The notes beneath the pieces were generated by a model. It did not search any database, was not told where the DNA came from, and worked only from the letters and a program-made list of their open reading frames with translations. From Chryseobacterium sp. Leaf180 (GTDB lineage Bacteria; Bacteroidota; Bacteroidia; Flavobacteriales; Weeksellaceae): 64,000 nt of DNA. Location: positions 1,304,450-1,368,449 of the forward strand of contig NZ_LMPJ01000001.1 of NCBI RefSeq assembly GCF_001424585.1, given 5' to 3'. Numbering within the stretch: the stretch's first letter is position 1; every line of letters starts with the position of its first letter. The translations under genes and the position numbers were made by a program. This document shows positions 16,151-25,092 of the stretch, piece by piece.

Positions 16151-18892
16151 ATGAAACTAAAATTCTTCCTGATGTCCGTCTGTTTAACGATGTTTTCTCT
16201 CTGCCATGCTCAGACTTCCATTTATGGTTTTGTAAAAGATTCTGAAGGTAAACCGATTGACCAAGCAAAAATTGATCTTGATGAGACGGAGAATACACTG
16301 TCAGACAAAATAGGTCATTTTATTTTTGTTAATATAAAACCCGGGCACTATGCGATTACTGTTTCAAAACCGAATTTTGAAACGAAAACAGTTGAATTCG
16401 ACGTCACCGATGACGAACAGCGCAGAGATGTTGGGGATGTTATCTTAAAATTCAGTGCGCCTACAGAAGCCGGAGTTGTTGTGATCGACGATTCTGCAAC
16501 TGATGGTGAAGATGGCGGTGCCTCGATGTTGCCCACCGTTGGCTTGCTGAGCGCCAGTCGGGATGCTTTTCAAAATGTGTCGGCATTTGAATTGGGAGCT
16601 TATTGGTTTCGCCCTCGAGGAGTGGACAATCGTTTTGAAGATGTCGTTTTTAACGGTGTTGCAATGTCTAAAAGTGACGATGGAAGACTTGATTTTAATA
16701 ATTGGGGCGGACTGAATGATATTACGCGTTTTCCTCTGGAATCTGTCGATAACCTGACACCCTCAGAGTTTGCCTTCGGGAACCTTGGCGGTTTGGTCTA
16801 TTATAATACACGGGCATCCTCGTACAGAAAGCAAACTTCACTTGCGTATTCTTTTACAAACCGCAGCTATATGCATCGCGCAATGGCCACCTATTCTTCC
16901 GGTGTTAGCCGAAAAGGATGGTCGGTGACGGTGAGTGGAAGCAGGCGGTGGGGCGACAATGCCATTATCGATGGGGTTTACCAGGATTCGTATGCTTATT
17001 TTGGGGCGGTCGAGAAAAAATTCAGTGATGGTCATGCGATAAACATTACGGCTTTTGGTTCTCCGACATACAGATCTTCAAACTCGCCAAACACGCAGGA
17101 AGTTTATGATATTTTGGGTAAAAATTACAATTCTTATTGGGGATTTCAGGATGGCGAAGAGAGAAATTCGCGCATCAGAAAAAGTTTTGAGCCGATTTTT
17201 ATGCTGACTGATTATCTTAAAATCGGTAAAAATTCAAATCTTATTAACACTATTTCTTTTCAGACCGGAAGCGATGCCAGAAGCCGGCTCGACTGGTTTC
17301 ACGCGGCCGATCCGAATCCTACCTATTACCGCAAACTTCCAAGCTTCGGAAATTTCTCTCCAGATGAATTCCGTGCACAGTCTCAGATCGATTGGAAAGC
17401 TTTATACAATGCCAATAAACTCAATCTCAATAATTCTGATGGATCTCCCCGAGGTGCAGTTTACAGCATTATTGAAGATGTAAACGAAGATAAAACCTAC
17501 AATTTTGCATCGCATTTTGATACGAGACTTGCCGAAAACTGGAAGTTGAATATCAATTTTAATTATCAAAATTTAAAGTCTGATAATTTCCGTAGGGTAA
17601 AAGATCTTCTGGGTGCACGTTTTGCATATAATCTTAATGCATTTAATTTTGATGTGCCATACAATGCAGACAATCCCGATGTCACGGCAAATGTCGGCGA
17701 CCGCACACAGTATTCGTATCAGTTCTACCGCAGTTTGTACAGTTTAAATGTCTCCACAGAAATTGATCTCAGCAAATGGAATCTTGTGGCGTCAGCATTT
17801 TCAGCGTATTCTGAATCTTACAGAAACGGCGATTACCGCAACGGAATTCAACGTTTTAAAGATAATTCGAAAGGAAAAAGCGCGGTATATGATGCCCTGA
17901 ATGCCGGTTTTAAAGCAAAAATCACCTATAAAATCAATGGCAGAAACTTCATTGTTTACAACGGGACTTTTTTCACACTTGCGCCAACGCTTAACGAAAT
18001 TTTCATTAATCCCAGAGCGGTTGATTATTTTACGCCAGGCGTGAAAAATCAGATTATTAATGCAAATGATCTCAGTTATATTCTCCGCGGGCAAGTTCTG
18101 AAACTGCGTGTGTCCGGGTTTTACACAATGATTAATCAGGCAACGGAAATCAGCAGATATTTTGTGGATGTCGACCGGCCTGGCACCGCTTCCACGTTCA
18201 GCACATTGGTAAACGAAGCGATGAGCGGTGTGAATAAAAGGTATCTGGGCGCCGAACTTGGTTTTGATCTGAAAATTACACCGACTTTTTCCTCGCAAGG
18301 CGCAGCCAGCATTGGAGAATATACGTACACCAATAATCCTGAAGTTTCTACTTTTGACGACATCAATGGCTTTCGTTCTTCGCAGGCAGTTTGGGGAAAA
18401 GCGAATATCAAAGGATATAAAATTGCCGGTACGCCGCAAAAAGCCTATTCGTTTGGTTTAAAATACAATTCGCCAAAATACTGGTGGCTCGGTGCTTCTG
18501 CAAATTATCTCGCCGATCAGTATCTCGATTTTTCGGCTTTAAATAAAACGCCGTTTCTCTATACAAATCCTTCCGCCAACGATCCTTATGCTGAAGCAAC
18601 ACCGGAATTGATTCAAAGATTGACTGCTCAGAAAAAATTTGACAATCAGATTATGTTTAATGCCAGCGGTGGAAAATCTTTCTCTTTTGGAAAATACCGA
18701 ATGGTGGTGAGCGTTTCGGTAAATAATCTGCTGAATAACCGAGATTATGTTACCGGCGGTTTTGAGCAGGGAAGAAATGTTAATTTTCAGGATGCGCTCG
18801 CAGATGCTTCCAAAGAATATCCTGCATTCGGACCAAAATTGTGGTACGATCGTGGCCGAACTTTTTTCACCAATGTTTATCTGCGGTTTTAA
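16151..18892 (+). CDS. TonB-dependent outer membrane receptor with CarboxypepD-like N-terminal domain
   Basis: A 913-residue protein: signal peptide (about 1-20), a carboxypeptidase-regulatory-like beta-sandwich (about 22-110, TSIYGFVKDSEGKPIDQAKI...), then the plug (about 130-230) and a 22-strand-type barrel ending in aromatic F (NVYLRF). The N-terminal domain places it among SusC-like or related Bacteroidetes receptors. The downstream gene encodes a DUF5689 lipoprotein only 11 bases later, rather than a SusD. It should import a ligand across the outer membrane using TonB energy; the ligand is unknown. The divergent EEP-family gene is the best clue. Confidence 0.92.
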   Translation: MKLKFFLMSVCLTMFSLCHAQTSIYGFVKDSEGKPIDQAKIDLDETENTLSDKIGHFIFVNIKPGHYAITVSKPNFETKTVEFDVTDDEQRRDVGDVILKFSAPTEAGVVVIDDSATDGEDGGASMLPTVGLLSASRDAFQNVSAFELGAYWFRPRGVDNRFEDVVFNGVAMSKSDDGRLDFNNWGGLNDITRFPLESVDNLTPSEFAFGNLGGLVYYNTRASSYRKQTSLAYSFTNRSYMHRAMATYSSGVSRKGWSVTVSGSRRWGDNAIIDGVYQDSYAYFGAVEKKFSDGHAINITAFGSPTYRSSNSPNTQEVYDILGKNYNSYWGFQDGEERNSRIRKSFEPIFMLTDYLKIGKNSNLINTISFQTGSDARSRLDWFHAADPNPTYYRKLPSFGNFSPDEFRAQSQIDWKALYNANKLNLNNSDGSPRGAVYSIIEDVNEDKTYNFASHFDTRLAENWKLNINFNYQNLKSDNFRRVKDLLGARFAYNLNAFNFDVPYNADNPDVTANVGDRTQYSYQFYRSLYSLNVSTEIDLSKWNLVASAFSAYSESYRNGDYRNGIQRFKDNSKGKSAVYDALNAGFKAKITYKINGRNFIVYNGTFFTLAPTLNEIFINPRAVDYFTPGVKNQIINANDLSYILRGQVLKLRVSGFYTMINQATEISRYFVDVDRPGTASTFSTLVNEAMSGVNKRYLGAELGFDLKITPTFSSQGAASIGEYTYTNNPEVSTFDDINGFRSSQAVWGKANIKGYKIAGTPQKAYSFGLKYNSPKYWWLGASANYLADQYLDFSALNKTPFLYTNPSANDPYAEATPELIQRLTAQKKFDNQIMFNASGGKSFSFGKYRMVVSVSVNNLLNNRDYVTGGFEQGRNVNFQDALADASKEYPAFGPKLWYDRGRTFFTNVYLRF

Positions 18893-18903
18893 AAAATCAT
18901 ATT

Positions 18904-20961
18904 ATGAATAAGACATTGAAATTTTTGGTTTTTATATTTTTACTGATACAGTTTGCCGGCTGTGTACATGATGACAGTTATCAGGATCCTGATTTAGACG
19001 GCTATATGTGCGCTGATCTGACTCCCAATCTTACGTTATCTGCGCTTAAGGCAAAATATGCAAACGCAGTATACGTATTCCCAGAAAACTCTACAGAGAT
19101 TGTTGAAGGATACGTTTCTTCTACCGACGAAACCGGCAATATTTACAAGACTATTTATATTCAGGACAAACCTGAAAATCCAACCCAGGGTTTTGTCATC
19201 AGCGTGGATCTTCTTAGTGTCTATACGAAATTCCCGCAGGGATCGAAAATTTACATAAAGCTGGCCGGCCTGGCCGTCGGTGTTTATGGAGGTGTTGTAC
19301 AGCTTGGAATACAGGAAGCAGGCTCATCAAATACGACGGCTGTCTCGCGGATTCCTGAACCGCTGATTAAAGATAAAATTTTTAGATCATGTACGGTGCG
19401 AGAGAAAATTGTCCCTTTTGTGCTTACTTCTGCGCAGATGGTTTCTGCAAACGACCGCTATATCGGATGCCTGATTCAGATGAATGATGCAGAATTTGAT
19501 AGCCGGGTTTTGTGTACGACTTTTGCGCCGCCGGGCGTTACTGAAGAGAAAATAATTCGTGATGCGAGCAGCACTTCAGCAAGAATTGTGAGAAACAGCG
19601 GTTTTGCCTCTTTTGCCAATCAGATTTTGCCTGCAGGAAACGGAAAATTTGTAGGCATTTATTCTAAATACAATTCGACGTACCAGCTTTTTATCAATAA
19701 AGTTTCAGATCTGGAAATGAATAATTTTCCTCGTCTTGATGGCATCACGGCAAATCCTTGCGAATACAGCGATGCCGGACTGACACAGAAAACCGTGGCG
19801 GAAATCAAGCAACTCTACACCGGAACTTTATCAACAGTCAGCGGAGATTTTGTCTTAAAAGCAAAAGTTACCGGGAATGATAAATCTGGAAATCTTTATA
19901 AATATCTGTTTGTGGAAGATGCCAGCGGCGGGATCAGGATAAATATTGATAAGCTTGATCTTTATAATGATGCACGTTTTATGGTTGGCAAAGAACTTTA
20001 TGTAAAACTCAAAAACCTGGTTATAGGAAATGTTTCAGGTGAAATTCAGTTGGGCGCTGCTTTCAACGGAAGTGTCGGCAGAATCCCCGAACAGGATGTT
20101 TATAAATATTTTTTTGATTCAAATAAAATCTCCACGAATGTAGTAGCCACAGAGAAACAGATTTCTCAGCTTACAACGGCAGACGTCGGCAAATTTATAA
20201 CCATTAAAAACCTGCAGTTTATCACATCAGATTTAGAACGGAAATATGCGGGAGCTATTGCCACCAATAGAACCTTTGAAGACTGCAACGGTAATCAGAT
20301 AACTTTACGAACGAGTAATTTTGCAGATTTTGCTTCCGAAATTGTAGAATCAGGCAGAGGTGATGTGAAAGGAATTCTTGGAATTTTTAACGGAAGTTTT
20401 CAGCTGACTATTCTTGATCTTTTGGGCGCTGATTTGGATCTTCCACGGTGCGACGGTTCGGTGTATGAAACGCTGCCCACTTTGTATACAGAAAATTTTG
20501 CCGTCGGCGGATTCTCGACAGACTGGTCGATTGTAAATGTTCTTGGTACGCAAACCTGGGCAACATCAAATGTGAGCAATGGAAATGATTATTATGCCGT
20601 GATCAACGGTTTTTCCGGCGGAAATACTGCTAATGAAGACTGGCTGATATCGAAGCCTGTAAGTTTGGCGGGAAAAAGTAAAGCTGCGCTGAGTTTTGTG
20701 TCAGATGTTCGGTACGCAGGAAATTCGCTGCAGGTGTATGCTACAGATAATTACACGGGAAATCCTGCGACAACGGTTTGGTTTTTATTGCCAGCAACTT
20801 TGGACAGCAATAATCTCGCATTTGGTGATTGGGTAAATTCTGGAAATGTAAGTCTTAATGCGTTTCTCGGAAAAAATGTACGGATTGCTTTTAAATATAC
20901 TTCTACCTCATTTTCGGCAGCAACCTGGCAGATTGATGAGTTTAAAATCAAAGGGAATTAA
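18904..20961 (+). CDS. DUF5689 surface lipoprotein with C-terminal choice-of-anchor J domain
   Basis: A 685-residue lipoprotein starting MNKTLKFLVF with lipobox QFAGC (C20). The frame is open from 18841, but the extra 21 residues overlap the receptor gene and precede the signal, so I take 18904. Two similar DUF5689 modules, about 38-255 and 290-520, share the pattern of an opening helix, EGYVSSTDETGNIYKTIYIQD and GKVTGNDKSGNLYKYLFVED-like strands, and a GRIPE motif. Residues about 535-685 match the choice-of-anchor J domain (ENFAVGGFSTDW, NEDWLISKPVSL, WQIDEFKIKGN). It probably works with the receptor 11 bases upstream as an accessory lipoprotein for substrate capture. Confidence 0.87.
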   Translation: MNKTLKFLVFIFLLIQFAGCVHDDSYQDPDLDGYMCADLTPNLTLSALKAKYANAVYVFPENSTEIVEGYVSSTDETGNIYKTIYIQDKPENPTQGFVISVDLLSVYTKFPQGSKIYIKLAGLAVGVYGGVVQLGIQEAGSSNTTAVSRIPEPLIKDKIFRSCTVREKIVPFVLTSAQMVSANDRYIGCLIQMNDAEFDSRVLCTTFAPPGVTEEKIIRDASSTSARIVRNSGFASFANQILPAGNGKFVGIYSKYNSTYQLFINKVSDLEMNNFPRLDGITANPCEYSDAGLTQKTVAEIKQLYTGTLSTVSGDFVLKAKVTGNDKSGNLYKYLFVEDASGGIRINIDKLDLYNDARFMVGKELYVKLKNLVIGNVSGEIQLGAAFNGSVGRIPEQDVYKYFFDSNKISTNVVATEKQISQLTTADVGKFITIKNLQFITSDLERKYAGAIATNRTFEDCNGNQITLRTSNFADFASEIVESGRGDVKGILGIFNGSFQLTILDLLGADLDLPRCDGSVYETLPTLYTENFAVGGFSTDWSIVNVLGTQTWATSNVSNGNDYYAVINGFSGGNTANEDWLISKPVSLAGKSKAALSFVSDVRYAGNSLQVYATDNYTGNPATTVWFLLPATLDSNNLAFGDWVNSGNVSLNAFLGKNVRIAFKYTSTSFSAATWQIDEFKIKGN

Positions 20962-20966
20962 ATAAA

Positions 20967-20992
20967 AAAAGCCGCTCTGTTGAACGGCTTTT
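20967..20992. terminator. Bidirectional terminator between DUF5689 and DUF6702 genes
   Basis: AAAAGCCG (20967-20974) pairs with CGGCTTTT (20985-20992). The longer T run is on the minus strand, serving the DUF6702 operon; the plus-strand T tract is short. Confidence 0.75.
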
Positions 20993-21009
20993 GATTATTA
21001 GATTTTCTT

Positions 21010-21480
21010 TTAGAACGAAACTTCGTTTACTTCCTTTCCACGCTGAAAATTCATTGTTTTTTGATCACCTTTATAGGCAACATTCACAAGATTAATCTGT
21101 TTCGGAAAAGCACTCAGCAGTATCGTGTTTTTAATTTTTAAATTACTAATTGCATCGATATTTGAGGTTTCAAAATACACCCAAACAGTCTCGCCACTCA
21201 CCTGGCTACCGGTGAAAGTAAGCGTCTTATTGCTTCCGTTCACAAAAACATCGAAGTTATTATTCACATATTTTTTTACTTCAGCCTCAAAACCTGCTGT
21301 GCTGCGGTTTATTTTTAAAGCGTCAGAAATATGCGTTGTATTCATCTTTGTGGTGAATTTTAACGTTTTGCTTCCGTCATTATAATCGATTTTTGTCATT
21401 GATGAGAAAAAATCGGCGACACCGAAACTCATCATAATCAGGACCGAAAAGATCCCTGTAAGAACAATTAATTTTTTCAT
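21010..21480 (-). CDS. DUF6702 family exported protein
   Basis: A 156-residue protein with a signal peptide or N-terminal anchor (about 1-24). I chose the ATG at 21480, which begins MKKLIVLTGIFSV, over one six codons upstream. The conserved beta-rich body contains SMTKIDYNDGSKTLKFTTKM, ETVWVYFETSNIDAISNLKI, KNTILLSAFPKQINLVNV and GDQKTMNFQRG, the pattern I know as DUF6702. The function is unknown and the location is presumably periplasmic. It is the last gene of the five-gene operon that starts with the AmgK-like kinase. Confidence 0.75.
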   Translation of the reverse strand: MKKLIVLTGIFSVLIMMSFGVADFFSSMTKIDYNDGSKTLKFTTKMNTTHISDALKINRSTAGFEAEVKKYVNNNFDVFVNGSNKTLTFTGSQVSGETVWVYFETSNIDAISNLKIKNTILLSAFPKQINLVNVAYKGDQKTMNFQRGKEVNEVSF

Positions 21481-21531
21481 TTTATTGTAAATTTTCATCT
21501 GTGTTAATATAAACGCTCAAATAGGATGCCA

Positions 21532-22287
21532 CTAAAAATTAACATTCACAGTATACTTATCATAAAAAGCTTTGATATGCGCCACCGCTTCATCTGCAGT
21601 ATCTACAATTCTGTAAAGATCAAGATCCTGCTCAGCAATCATTCCTTCTTTCAGTAGCGTATCTTTGAACCAGTCGAGAAGACCGCTCCAAAATTCGGTT
21701 CCCACCAAAACTATTGGAAAAGCTCCGATTTTTTTTGTCTGAATTAGCGTAATTGCTTCGGTAAGTTCATCCAAAGTTCCAAAACCGCCGGGCATCACTA
21801 CGAATCCCTGACTGTACTTCACAAACATCACTTTCCGCACAAAAAAGTAATCGAAATTCATTGAATACAGTTTGCTGAGGTACGGGTTGAAATGTTGCTC
21901 AAAAGGGAGATCGATATTCAAACCGATTGATTTCCCACCGCTGTTGAACGCGCCCTTATTTCCTGCTTCCATAATTCCCGGGCCGCCGCCGGTGATAATT
22001 CCGAAGCCGATTTTGGTAATCTTCTCAGCAATCTCAACTGCCATGTCGTAATATTTAGTGTCGGGTTTTAATCTTGCCGAACCAAAAATCGAAACACACG
22101 GGCCGATACGCGCCATTTTTTCATAACCGTTTACAAATTCAGACATGATTTTAAAAACCATCCAGCTATCTTTGGTCACTATTTCGTCCCAGGTTTTCTG
22201 TCTGAGACTGTTTTGCAAAAGAGATTCCGCCTGCTGCAAATCAGGATTTATTGGGGTTTGTTCTTTATTTTCTTTGTCTGTTGCCAT
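21532..22287 (-). CDS. LOG family protein (TIGR00730; putative nucleotide 5'-monophosphate N-ribosidase)
   Basis: A 251-residue cytosolic protein with both LOG hallmark motifs: GGGPGIMEA (100-108) and PGGFGTLDE (166-174), plus the arginine and lysine in VRKVMF (150-154). LOG proteins cleave the N-glycosidic bond of (cytokinin) nucleoside monophosphates; bacterial members act broadly as nucleotide ribosidases. An N-terminal extension of about 60 residues is helical and charged. It starts 2 bases after the nucleotidyltransferase stop, so the two are surely cotranscribed. Confidence 0.88.
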   Translation of the reverse strand: MATDKENKEQTPINPDLQQAESLLQNSLRQKTWDEIVTKDSWMVFKIMSEFVNGYEKMARIGPCVSIFGSARLKPDTKYYDMAVEIAEKITKIGFGIITGGGPGIMEAGNKGAFNSGGKSIGLNIDLPFEQHFNPYLSKLYSMNFDYFFVRKVMFVKYSQGFVVMPGGFGTLDELTEAITLIQTKKIGAFPIVLVGTEFWSGLLDWFKDTLLKEGMIAEQDLDLYRIVDTADEAVAHIKAFYDKYTVNVNF

Positions 22288-22289
22288 TT

Positions 22290-23003
22290 TTATTTAAAAT
22301 ATTTTTCGGCTTCTGTTACAGATTCAGGCCTTCCTACATCAATCAGTCTACTTTCATGAAGAAAACCATGAATTTTTTCATTCTGCATCAGATCAAGATA
22401 TTCTTCCATCACCGAAAATTTTCCTGTTCTTTTTATTTTCTTAAAAATACGGGGATTAATACAGTGTACACCACTGAAAGCCAGTGGTCTGAAATCTTTA
22501 TTAAATTCTGCCAGCCGCTGTTCGCCACTCACCGTATTCATCCAGCCACGCAAAACCAATTCATCATTAAAAAGCAGTTTGCGGCTGCTGTCACGGTCAG
22601 AGACTGCTAATGTAGCAAAATCACTGAGATTCTGATGAGATTTTACCAGATCATTAATGTTGATTTCTGTAAGAATATCTGCATTCATGATGATAAAATC
22701 TTCGCCGTGATCTAAAAATCTTTTTGCGAAAAGGAGTCCGCCACCGGTTTCCAGAAGTTCATCAGACTCATCTGAGATCTCAATTTTGCAGCCGAAATTA
22801 TTATTTTCCTTTAAAAATGCGATAATCTGATCTGCAAAATGATGCACATTAATCACAAAATCATTTATCCCAAAACTTTTTAAATACTGTATGTTGCGCT
22901 CCAAAAGCGGTGCGCCGTTTACTTTTGCCAAAGCTTTAGGATGATGATCGGTAAAAGGTTTCAGTCGGGTGCCTTTTCCGGCCGCAAAAATCAATGCCTT
23001 CAT
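22290..23003 (-). CDS. Nucleotidyltransferase, MurU-like sugar-1-phosphate type
   Basis: A 237-residue protein with the sugar-nucleotide pyrophosphorylase opening MKALIFAAGKGTRLKPFTDH and the lysine of HPKALAKVNG. IIMNADILTEINI (near 105-118) supplies the metal-binding Asp, and a second catalytic region is DVGRPESVTEAEKYF at the end. The short length without a hexapeptide tail resembles MurU, which makes UDP-MurNAc from MurNAc-1-phosphate in cell-wall salvage. The presence of an AmgK-like kinase two genes upstream supports that reading. Other NDP-hexose transferases of this size cannot be excluded. Confidence 0.82.
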   Translation of the reverse strand: MKALIFAAGKGTRLKPFTDHHPKALAKVNGAPLLERNIQYLKSFGINDFVINVHHFADQIIAFLKENNNFGCKIEISDESDELLETGGGLLFAKRFLDHGEDFIIMNADILTEININDLVKSHQNLSDFATLAVSDRDSSRKLLFNDELVLRGWMNTVSGEQRLAEFNKDFRPLAFSGVHCINPRIFKKIKRTGKFSVMEEYLDLMQNEKIHGFLHESRLIDVGRPESVTEAEKYFK

Positions 23004-23037
23004 TTGTAATCTGTAAGAGCGGGAATTTAGGGTGAAG

Positions 23038-23472
23038 TTAAATGGTGTTTTTTATTTCTGAAAATCCGGAATTCAGCTGGTGTTGCTCATCGTGGTGCAG
23101 ACTGATTTCCACTTTATCACCATATTTTTTTTCAATAAAATCTGCAATTCTTATTGCAGAATATACCGACCGATGCTGTCCACCGGTACAGCCAAAGTTG
23201 ATCTGTAGGTTTTCGAAACCACGGCCGAGATAATTACCGATGTTGATAGACACCATTTCTTTTACCAGTTCCAGAAACTTGGGCATATCGGTTTTTTTCT
23301 CGAGATATTCCTGCACACCGATGTCGTTTCCGGTCTGTATTTTATATTCTTCCACGCGTCCCGGATTCAAAATTCCACGGCAGTCGAACGTAAAACCGCC
23401 TCCGTTGCCGGTTTCATCTTTCGGAATGCCGCCTTTTTTATACGAAAAACTATGAATATCGATATGTAACAT
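23038..23472 (-). CDS. Stand-alone RapZ C-terminal domain protein
   Basis: A 144-residue protein covering only the C-terminal domain of RapZ: FSYKKGGIPKDETGNGGGF, DCRGILNPGR, TGNDIGVQEYL and the conserved GCTGGQHRSVYSA (about 104-116). The N-terminal P-loop kinase-like domain of E. coli RapZ is absent and length excludes truncation of a normal gene. In E. coli this domain binds glucosamine-6-phosphate and RNA and controls glmS. Here it is embedded between an AmgK-like kinase and a MurU-like transferase, which suggests a link to amino-sugar sensing or an enzymatic role in the same salvage pathway. Confidence 0.85.
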   Translation of the reverse strand: MLHIDIHSFSYKKGGIPKDETGNGGGFTFDCRGILNPGRVEEYKIQTGNDIGVQEYLEKKTDMPKFLELVKEMVSINIGNYLGRGFENLQINFGCTGGQHRSVYSAIRIADFIEKKYGDKVEISLHHDEQHQLNSGFSEIKNTI

Positions 23473-23499
23473 TGTGTTGTTTTAAATTTTTAAACTGAA

Positions 23500-24519
23500 T
23501 TATTTTTTGGTAAGCTCATCAATTTTGATGCGCGTATGTTCTGTTTTTAGCTCTGAAATAAGCTTTTGAAGTTCGGGGAAATTTTTCATTCCTTCCCAAG
23601 TTTCACTTAGATGATGAAGATTTTCGATGCCTGTATTGATGCTTGCGATAAAGTGAGGCTTCCGCTGAATGATCCCCCGAAAACCGTACGCGCCCAGAAC
23701 CTGCAGAAAACGCATAAGTTTCATGGGTTCAAGACTTTCTTTTAGACCAATCTGCTCTGTTTTATCATTAAAAAAGGAAAGATAATAGTCCAGCATTTCT
23801 GTTTTAAAATCTTCCGGAAAGTTTGCTTTCGCCTGAAAAAGAAAAGAAATAACATCATACATCAGCGGTCCGTACATCGCCGTCTGATAATCGATAAATG
23901 AAACTTCGCCGCGGTAATTCACCATGATATTTCTTGCCTGAAAATCGCGGATCATCAGTCCTTTTGGCTGCAGATTTTCAACAAACTCTACGATTATTTT
24001 AAACTCTTTCAGTAGCGAAGAACGGTGATATTCGATCTCTAAAACATCGACGAAAAAGTTTTTAAAATAATACAGATCGTGCGTCACGGGCAGTTCGTCA
24101 TACTTTTCATATTCAAAAGTCTGCAGATAATCAATCTTTCCTGCGGTTGTTTTTTGAAGCTGATAGAGTTTTTCCAATGTCTGTTTCACCAAATCCCGGA
24201 CGTTTTCAGACAAACCTTCTTCGGCAAGCACTTCAGAAAGCGTACGGTTTCCCAGATATTCCTGAATGTAAATATCGCGCGTCTCATTTACCGTAAAAAT
24301 TTTAGGTGTATTAAGTTTCAAATCAGAAAAAACCTGAGAAAAATAGAGAAAACTATCATTTTCACGGATGTTTTTATTAGCGGTGATCACAAATTTCCCA
24401 TGGCTGTTTTCGCCGATAAAATTCTCACGTGCCGATCCGCTGGCCGCCAAAGCAATCCATGAAGAACTCTTTTCCCCAAAATGATTTTCAAAAAACGGTC
24501 TTGCTTTTTCTGCGCTCAT
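23500..24519 (-). CDS. Aminoglycoside-phosphotransferase-fold sugar kinase, AmgK-like
   Basis: A 339-residue kinase of the APH fold. The catalytic loop is RDFQARN (191-197), with the usual preceding His replaced by Ile (MIRDF), and the metal-binding Asp lies in FIDYQTAMYGPLMYDV (208-223). That last stretch and IYIQEYLGNRTLSEVL (83-98) resemble AmgK, the anomeric MurNAc/GlcNAc kinase of Pseudomonas. AmgK makes MurNAc-1-phosphate, which MurU then activates to UDP-MurNAc, bypassing fosfomycin-sensitive synthesis. It heads the operon with the RapZ-C and MurU-like genes at gaps of 27 and 34 bases. A TATATTTG box lies at 24537-24530. The antibiotic-resistance APH sense is unlikely. Confidence 0.8.
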   Translation of the reverse strand: MSAEKARPFFENHFGEKSSSWIALAASGSARENFIGENSHGKFVITANKNIRENDSFLYFSQVFSDLKLNTPKIFTVNETRDIYIQEYLGNRTLSEVLAEEGLSENVRDLVKQTLEKLYQLQKTTAGKIDYLQTFEYEKYDELPVTHDLYYFKNFFVDVLEIEYHRSSLLKEFKIIVEFVENLQPKGLMIRDFQARNIMVNYRGEVSFIDYQTAMYGPLMYDVISFLFQAKANFPEDFKTEMLDYYLSFFNDKTEQIGLKESLEPMKLMRFLQVLGAYGFRGIIQRKPHFIASINTGIENLHHLSETWEGMKNFPELQKLISELKTEHTRIKIDELTKK

Positions 24520-24557
24520 ATTCCGGAAACAAATATACTACTTTACCTTCAAATTTT

Positions 24558-24565
24558 TATCTTTG
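24558..24565 (+). promoter_or_regulatory. -7 promoter element of xrtF
   Basis: TATCTTTG ends 5 bases before the xrtF ATG at 24571, so the transcript is expected to start at or next to the start codon. No clear -33 box is seen. Confidence 0.5.
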
Positions 24566-24570
24566 CAGCT

Positions 24571-25092
24571 ATGCTAAAGGACTTTAAGCCTGTTTTGGGA
24601 ATCTTGCTACGCTTCGTTATCATCTATCTGGTGCTGCTTTTTGCGTATCAGTTTTTTCTCAACAGTTTCAAAGGCGAAGGTCTTGATCCGTACTCGCGCA
24701 TGATTGCCGAGCAGGTGAGAAAAATACAGAATGCTGTAGGTTTTTCTACACAGCTGTACGACGATATTCCGGGGGAGCAGGTTTGGTTTTATGTGAAAGA
24801 AAAATACGTAACCCGCATGGTAGAAGGCTGCAACGCAGTTTCGGTAATCATACTTTTCCTCGCTTTTATCTTCGCTTTCTATAAAGGTTTTAAAACTTTT
24901 CTTTTTGTCGCGGCAGGTTTTATCCTGCTTTATGTGATGAATCTTCTGCGGATTGTCGGTTTAAATATCGTCACCCGAGATTATCCCGCTTACAGCAAGA
25001 TGTCGCATGACTATCTTTTTCCGGCGGTGATCTATGGAACGGTGGTGATTCTCTGGCTGGTTTGGATTAAATTTTTTGCGCTGAAAAAATGA
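24571..25092 (+). CDS. xrtF: Exosortase family protein XrtF
   Basis: A 173-residue integral membrane protein. The frame is open from 24481, but the residues before MLKDFKPVLG overlap the divergent kinase gene and the promoter, so the start is 24571. The exosortase catalytic triad is visible: C87 in VEGCNAVS, R127 in NLLRIVGL and H146 in SHDYLFPAV, each at a membrane edge. Hydrophobic helices lie at about 8-30, 89-104, 108-132 and 148-170. XrtF is the flavobacterial exosortase subtype that travels with a dedicated partner, found here as the overlapping next gene. Its substrates are unknown and no sorting-signal protein is adjacent. Confidence 0.9.
   Translation: MLKDFKPVLGILLRFVIIYLVLLFAYQFFLNSFKGEGLDPYSRMIAEQVRKIQNAVGFSTQLYDDIPGEQVWFYVKEKYVTRMVEGCNAVSVIILFLAFIFAFYKGFKTFLFVAAGFILLYVMNLLRIVGLNIVTRDYPAYSKMSHDYLFPAVIYGTVVILWLVWIKFFALKK

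Noticed and set aside
18841..18903. Longer N-terminus for the DUF5689 lipoprotein
   Set aside because: The 21 extra residues overlap the receptor gene and come before a proper lipoprotein signal at 18904.
23500..24519. Reading the APH-fold gene as an aminoglycoside resistance determinant
   Set aside because: The motifs fit AmgK-like sugar kinases better and the neighbours are MurU-like and RapZ-C genes; no resistance context.
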